Origin: CAWKMN01 sp963850765
Lineage (GTDB): Bacteria > Chloroflexota > Anaerolineae > Aggregatilineales > Aggregatilineaceae
Length of the DNA stretch: 64,000 bases
Reading direction: 5' to 3'
Assembly: GCA_963850765.1 (NCBI GenBank)
Contig: CAWKMN010000009.1
Coordinates: 558,001 to 622,000, forward strand
Shown: positions 60,692-64,000 of the stretch, one piece after another
Position numbering within the stretch: position 1 is the first letter of the stretch
How the letters are laid out: each line of letters starts with the position of its first letter
Notes under the pieces: generated by a model
What the model was told of the DNA's origin: nothing
The model's database searches: none
Seen by the model: only the letters and a program-made list of their open reading frames with translations
Translations under genes and position numbers: made by a program

Positions 60692-61711
60692 TCATCCCAT
60701 CAGGCGGGTTAGCTCGTCCTTGAGCATATTGCGCAGCCGGTAGATCCGGTCGTAGAGCAGCACGCGCTCGCCGCGCACGTCGAAGGGCAGCGGCTCGCCC
60801 TGGTGCGCGACCAGCACCGTCGGCGTCTGGACGCCCCACGCATAGCCCACTTCCAGGTATACGTTGGGATTGCCGCTGTCGAGCAGCGCCACCAGCAGCC
60901 GTGCCGTGCGAATGCGTTCCAGCATGCGCTGTTTGATGTCCCCGGTAAATGAATCCAGATCCAGCCGCTCGCAGAGGAAGCCCATATCATGAACGGCCGG
61001 CTGAATCGCCAGATAATACTGGTCGTCGTATTCGTCGCGGAAAGGCATTGCCACAAACACGTGCGGCGTCGTTTCGTCGGCTTCCGGCTTGCGGAATTCC
61101 CGCTCGAACGACTCGGGCCCGGCCATGACGGCGGTCGTCCCGGTGTCGCGCTTCGCTTCGCGTGCGGCGGGGGCCGGCGGCGCATCCGGCAAAAAGCGTT
61201 TCAGCGCGGCCTCGATCACGCGGACGCGGTTTGGATCTTTTTCCACGAAGGTGATGCGCTTGAGGGTGGGGGGGTAGTGCCCGGCCTGATAGGCGTCGGC
61301 CATACCGAGCAGCAGCGACCGGAACGCCTCGACCTCGTCCAGACCCGCGCCGGTTTTGACGCCGTGCAGCGTCGTGACCATGTGCTCAACGTCCAGCCCG
61401 GCTTCCCACAGCGCCTCGATAAACCGGCTGCCCAGGTCGCGCAGTTGGGGATAGAGCAGGCTGAACACCGGCGCGGTCCCGACCATCAGCACATAATCCG
61501 CCTCGGAGACTCTGGTCCCCGGCCAGATGCGGTACTCGTTCATGCCGGGCAGAATATCAATATCGTCTTCGAGATATTTGCGGACCTGCGCGCCCAACCC
61601 GCCGGACTGCGGCGCGTGTTTGACGGCCAGCACATCCGCCTTGAATTTCAGCGCATCCCCCTGTACCGCTTCGACCACAAACCCCAGGTTCATACTTCCC
61701 GACTCGGCCAT
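60692..61711 (-). CDS. Macro-like domain fused to a TIR/NDT-like (VAMPF) domain
   Basis: About 340 residues from ATG 61711 (GAGGA upstream). The N-terminal 190 residues are macro-domain-like: FVVEAVQGDALKFKADVLAV, HAPQSGGLGAQVRKYLEDD, YVLMVGTAPVFSLLYPQLRD, TTLHGVKTGAGLDEVEAFRS and LKRITFVEKDPNRVRVIEAA. A disordered Ala/Pro linker follows. The C-terminal domain begins HVFVAMPFRDEYDDQYYLAI, continues CERLDLDSFTGDIKQRMLER and ends GNPNVYLEVGYAWGVQTPTV, with a Glu (NVYLEVGYA) in the place of the catalytic residue of TIR NADases and nucleoside deoxyribosyltransferases. Macro domains bind ADP-ribose, so an NAD-linked signalling or defence role is plausible but inferred. The paired 131-residue protein lies downstream. 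Confidence 0.8.
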   Translation of the reverse strand: MAESGSMNLGFVVEAVQGDALKFKADVLAVKHAPQSGGLGAQVRKYLEDDIDILPGMNEYRIWPGTRVSEADYVLMVGTAPVFSLLYPQLRDLGSRFIEALWEAGLDVEHMVTTLHGVKTGAGLDEVEAFRSLLLGMADAYQAGHYPPTLKRITFVEKDPNRVRVIEAALKRFLPDAPPAPAAREAKRDTGTTAVMAGPESFEREFRKPEADETTPHVFVAMPFRDEYDDQYYLAIQPAVHDMGFLCERLDLDSFTGDIKQRMLERIRTARLLVALLDSGNPNVYLEVGYAWGVQTPTVLVAHQGEPLPFDVRGERVLLYDRIYRLRNMLKDELTRLMG

Positions 61712-61769
61712 ACAATGTCCTCGTAAATGTTTCCGTGTGGTACGTTGTCTGCTGAACATTCGAGAAAGG

Positions 61770-61928
61770 TCATTTTCGTAGGGGCGTATCGCAATACGCC
61801 CCTACAGATTGCTCCACAATTGACAACATCGGACTTTGATTCCACATCCGTGAATTGAAGGACTATCCGTAGGGACAGGGCTTGCCCTGCCCAAAAACGG
61901 GCAACCCAAGGGTTGCCCCTACGAATCA
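61770..61928. repeat. 'gggcgtatcgcaatacgcccctac' hairpin and 'gggcttgccctgcccaa' hairpin
   Basis: cgtaggggcgtatcgcaata palindrome (61779-61806) and gtagggacagggcttgccct ... gggcaacccaagggttgccc (61868-61922). Confidence 0.8.
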
Positions 61929-61962
61929 CCACAAGCCTGGAGGGCGGGATAACTCATCACCC

Positions 61963-63156
61963 CTACGGCTTACCCACCTGCTCGCGGATTACGTTCACCG
62001 CATCGTCAAGGGCGGTGTGCGGATCTATTTCGCCGGTGCGGGCCAGATGAATGGGATCCTGGATCATCCAGACCGGATCCATGAGCGTAATGTCCGGCAT
62101 GCGCTGACCGTCGAGCAGTGCCTCCGCGAACCCCAGCAGCACCGGATCGTCCACCTGCTCATAGACTCCCATGTGCGCGGGCAGCCGGCTGATGTTCTGG
62201 TAGATCGTCAACATGCTCTCCTGGCTGCTCAGGACGTCCAGCACAAAGGCACGCGCCGCGTCTTTATGCGGAGTGTGGGCATTCACCATCAAGCCCTGCA
62301 CATGCACGAACGGACTGCCCGGCTGGATACCCGCGGGGAAGGCGGAAACCGTATAGGGGATCCCCTTTTCCTGAAAGCGCCAGATTGCCCACGGCCCGGT
62401 GATGATCATGGCGGCCTGGCCGGTCTCGAACGCGATATGCACGTCCTCCCATTCCAGCCCGGTGGGGATCAGGCCGGCCTGCGTCATATCGCGCAGCCAT
62501 GTCACCGCCGCGACCGCGCCATCGTTGTTCAGGCCGATGTCCTGCGTGTCCCAGGTGCCATCCGGTCTTTGGCCGTAGACATAACTGCCGTAAGCAGACA
62601 GGATCGGGTAGAAGTGGTACAAATCATAATCGTGCAGTACGAATCCGTAGGACGCCTGACCGGAGTCCTGAAGCTGCTGCGAGATGGCGCGGACCTCGTC
62701 CCAGGTCGCGGGCGCGTCGGGCACTAATTCCGGGTTGCGCACAAAGGCCAGGCTCTCAAGGGCAAAGGGCAGGCCGAACAATTGCCCCTCGAAACTCATT
62801 GCCTCGATGGCAAACGGCACATAATCCGCCGTCCGGCCGCCCAGGTCCAGCGGTTCGAGCAGGGCGTCTGTCAGAAAGGGAAACATCCAGTCGTCCGAGC
62901 CGGTGATGATGTCCGGGCCGCTGCCCGACCGCGCTTCGGCCGGGAATTGTTCCTGTATCGCCTCCGAGGACAGCACCTCGATCTTCACCGGCACGCCGTA
63001 ACGGTCGGCCAGTTCTTCCAGCGGGAGCCAGAAGCCGTCCCACATCCAGATCACCAGCGGCTCCTGTTGGGCGCTGGTGCGCGTCTGCACCGATCCGAGC
63101 AGGATGATACCGATCAGAATCAGCCCGATCACCCGAATAAGCCTGTTGTTACTCAT
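61963..63156 (-). CDS. ABC transporter extracellular solute-binding protein (family 1, sugar type)
   Basis: A 397-residue exported protein. Signal peptide RLIRVIGLILIGIILLGSVQ. PLVIWMWDGFWLPLEELADR, SGSGPDIITGSDDWMFPFLT, FEGQLFGLPFALESLAFVRN, PATWDEVRAISQQLQDSG and FETGQAAMIITGPWAIWRFQ are hallmarks of MalE-type binding proteins for oligosaccharides. No permease or ATPase genes are adjacent on this side; the gene just downstream lies outside the visible pathway. The start overlaps the end of the MazG-like gene by eight bases. The right-hand neighbour genes of the same operon may encode nothing related. Confidence 0.9.
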   Translation of the reverse strand: MSNNRLIRVIGLILIGIILLGSVQTRTSAQQEPLVIWMWDGFWLPLEELADRYGVPVKIEVLSSEAIQEQFPAEARSGSGPDIITGSDDWMFPFLTDALLEPLDLGGRTADYVPFAIEAMSFEGQLFGLPFALESLAFVRNPELVPDAPATWDEVRAISQQLQDSGQASYGFVLHDYDLYHFYPILSAYGSYVYGQRPDGTWDTQDIGLNNDGAVAAVTWLRDMTQAGLIPTGLEWEDVHIAFETGQAAMIITGPWAIWRFQEKGIPYTVSAFPAGIQPGSPFVHVQGLMVNAHTPHKDAARAFVLDVLSSQESMLTIYQNISRLPAHMGVYEQVDDPVLLGFAEALLDGQRMPDITLMDPVWMIQDPIHLARTGEIDPHTALDDAVNVIREQVGKP

Positions 63157-63464
63157 GTTTTTCGCCCTCCCACGACCGGCTGTAATTCACGCGTAGTTTA
63201 TCGAGAACGGCCTGTTCGAGATCAATGTCGGTCACTTTGGCCAATTGCAGCAGGTAGAGCGCCACGTCGGCCAGTTCGCCGGCCAGCGCAGCCTGATCGC
63301 CCACCGCGCCGTTCCACTGGAAGTGCTCCAGAATCTCCGGCCGCTTCGATACAGATCGAGACAGCGATATTGCGCGGGGTCTGCGGGCGCGGGCTGTCTG
63401 GTTCGTACCAGCCCTTGGCCCGCACAAAGTCATCCATGTGCCGTGTCAGTTCGGTGATGTCCAT
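63149..63464 (-). CDS. MazG-like nucleotide pyrophosphohydrolase, split by one base
   Basis: About 104 residues. MDITELTRHMDDFVRAKGWY and TPRNIAVSICIEAAG are in one frame; after one surplus C near 63345 the other frame gives EILEHFQWNGAVGDQAALAG and ELADVALYLLQLAKVTDIDL. Repaired, it shows SICIEAAEILEHFQW and the ExxD of ELADVALYL, the metal-binding motifs of dCTPase/MazG-type enzymes that hydrolyse (d)NTPs. ATG follows GGAGACAC. Overlaps the solute-binding protein start. Confidence 0.88.
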
Positions 63465-63535
63465 CGCCTGTGTCTCCGTTCGCCCCCTATTATACGCGCT
63501 TTCTGTCGCGCGGCGCGTGTGCGCGGGAAGAAGGA

Positions 63536-63880
63536 TTCACCACAGAGGGCACAGAGAACACAGAGAAAAGCAAGGGAAAATCAGAGGAAAACTGCTCCCT
63601 TGAGGGTAAGACTGCACAATAGCGTGATTAGTTTGCTGCCGGTACGCCCTCTCCCCTTAATCCCCTCCCCGGCCAAGCCAGGGAGCTTATAAGCCGGCGC
63701 TTTCTCTCCTCTCCATATATGCAGCTGGAGAAAATAAGCGGATAAGGTTGATGTAGGGGAGCACCCCTGTGTGCTCCCAGTCCGCGCCGGGCGGACCTGC
63801 GTGTCCGCCCCTACACAATCACGTTATCTGCTTAAATAGTCAATCTGTATTGATCGAGAGGGGCCGGGGGTGAGGCTCCT
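63536..63880. repeat. Composite repeat block
   Basis: The 490-base gap before the last gene holds the cacagagggcacagagaaca word run (63540-63570), family A pieces (ctctccccttaatcccctcc / gccaagccaggg, 63645-63690), gtaggggagcacccctgtgt / gtgctcccagtccgcgccgg / gcggacctgcgtgtccgccc (63755-63815) and gaggggccgggggtgaggc (63858-63878). No gene. Confidence 0.75.
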
Positions 63881-63956
63881 TCAACTTGCACCAAACGGCG
63901 CGCGGTGGTAAAAGCAAAATCGCACATCAAGACGCGCGTATGTCTGGGAGGACACC

Positions 63957-64000
63957 ATGATACAACGATGGATCATCCGCCTGATGGTGGTGCTGGTCCT
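63957..64000 (+). CDS. Start of a secreted or membrane protein (3' truncated by window)
   Basis: ATG 63957 follows GGGAGGACACC. The visible residues MIQRWIIRLMVVLVL form a charged N-terminus followed by a hydrophobic stretch, typical of a signal peptide or membrane anchor. The rest is outside the window. Confidence 0.6.
   Translation, partial: MIQRWIIRLMVVLV

Overview
The window is GC-rich bacterial chromosome, most likely from a member of the Chloroflexota (Anaerolineae-like). I infer this from the gene set (class II NrdJ ribonucleotide reductase, two-subunit-type methylmalonyl-CoA mutase, several TIR, WD40, TPR and CHAT-world type proteins) and from very abundant dispersed GC-rich intergenic repeats of a kind common in that phylum. 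No 16S rRNA or other decisive marker is present, so the assignment is an inference.

Layout. 1-10 kb: accessory genes (HAD phosphatase, drug-efflux MFS, ArsR plus SRPBCC pair, a TIR-formylglycine-generating-enzyme fusion, a HicBA toxin-antitoxin pair, a frameshifted SDR, a broken integrase-core transposase). 10-14 kb: a TPR protein, a VOC protein, and two paralogous secreted proteins, one carrying thrombospondin type 3 repeats. 14-27 kb: a housekeeping block read leftwards, cvpA-like, murC, murB, a WD40 protein, ftsQ, ftsA, ftsZ, then nrdR and nrdJ behind tandem NrdR-box-like palindromes. 27-30 kb: an Ada-like methyltransferase and a decayed TIR-TPR gene. 30-37 kb: methylmalonyl-CoA mutase subunit, methylmalonyl-CoA epimerase, acyl-CoA dehydrogenase (propionyl/branched acyl-CoA metabolism), a double DUF305 protein and a membrane-anchored glycosidase-like protein. 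37-43 kb: a probable four-gene leftward operon (membrane protein, M23 peptidase, PAS histidine kinase, anchored TPR-like protein). 43-50 kb: lysE-type exporter, prmA, a candidate small RNA, dnaJ, a PNPOx-like protein, and rpsO-pnp with a structured leader. 50-64 kb: a second MFS gene, a tandem NYN-domain protein, AI-2E family permease, GNAT, a SAM methyltransferase, a macro-like plus TIR/NDT-like fusion, an ABC solute-binding protein and a MazG-like pyrophosphohydrolase.

Two features run through the whole window. First, nearly every intergenic gap holds copies of a few GC-rich hairpin-forming repeats or of short AT/GC word repeats; some form the 3' ends of genes. Second, many genes, including normally essential nrdJ, are split by single-base indels. 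The most economical explanation is residual sequencing or assembly error, so most split genes should be read as one gene; the TIR-TPR locus and the transposase look genuinely decayed.

The candidates most worth following are the macro-like/TIR-like fusion, the tandem NYN protein, the cloverleaf-like pnp leader, the candidate small RNA beside dnaJ, and the NrdR operator pair.
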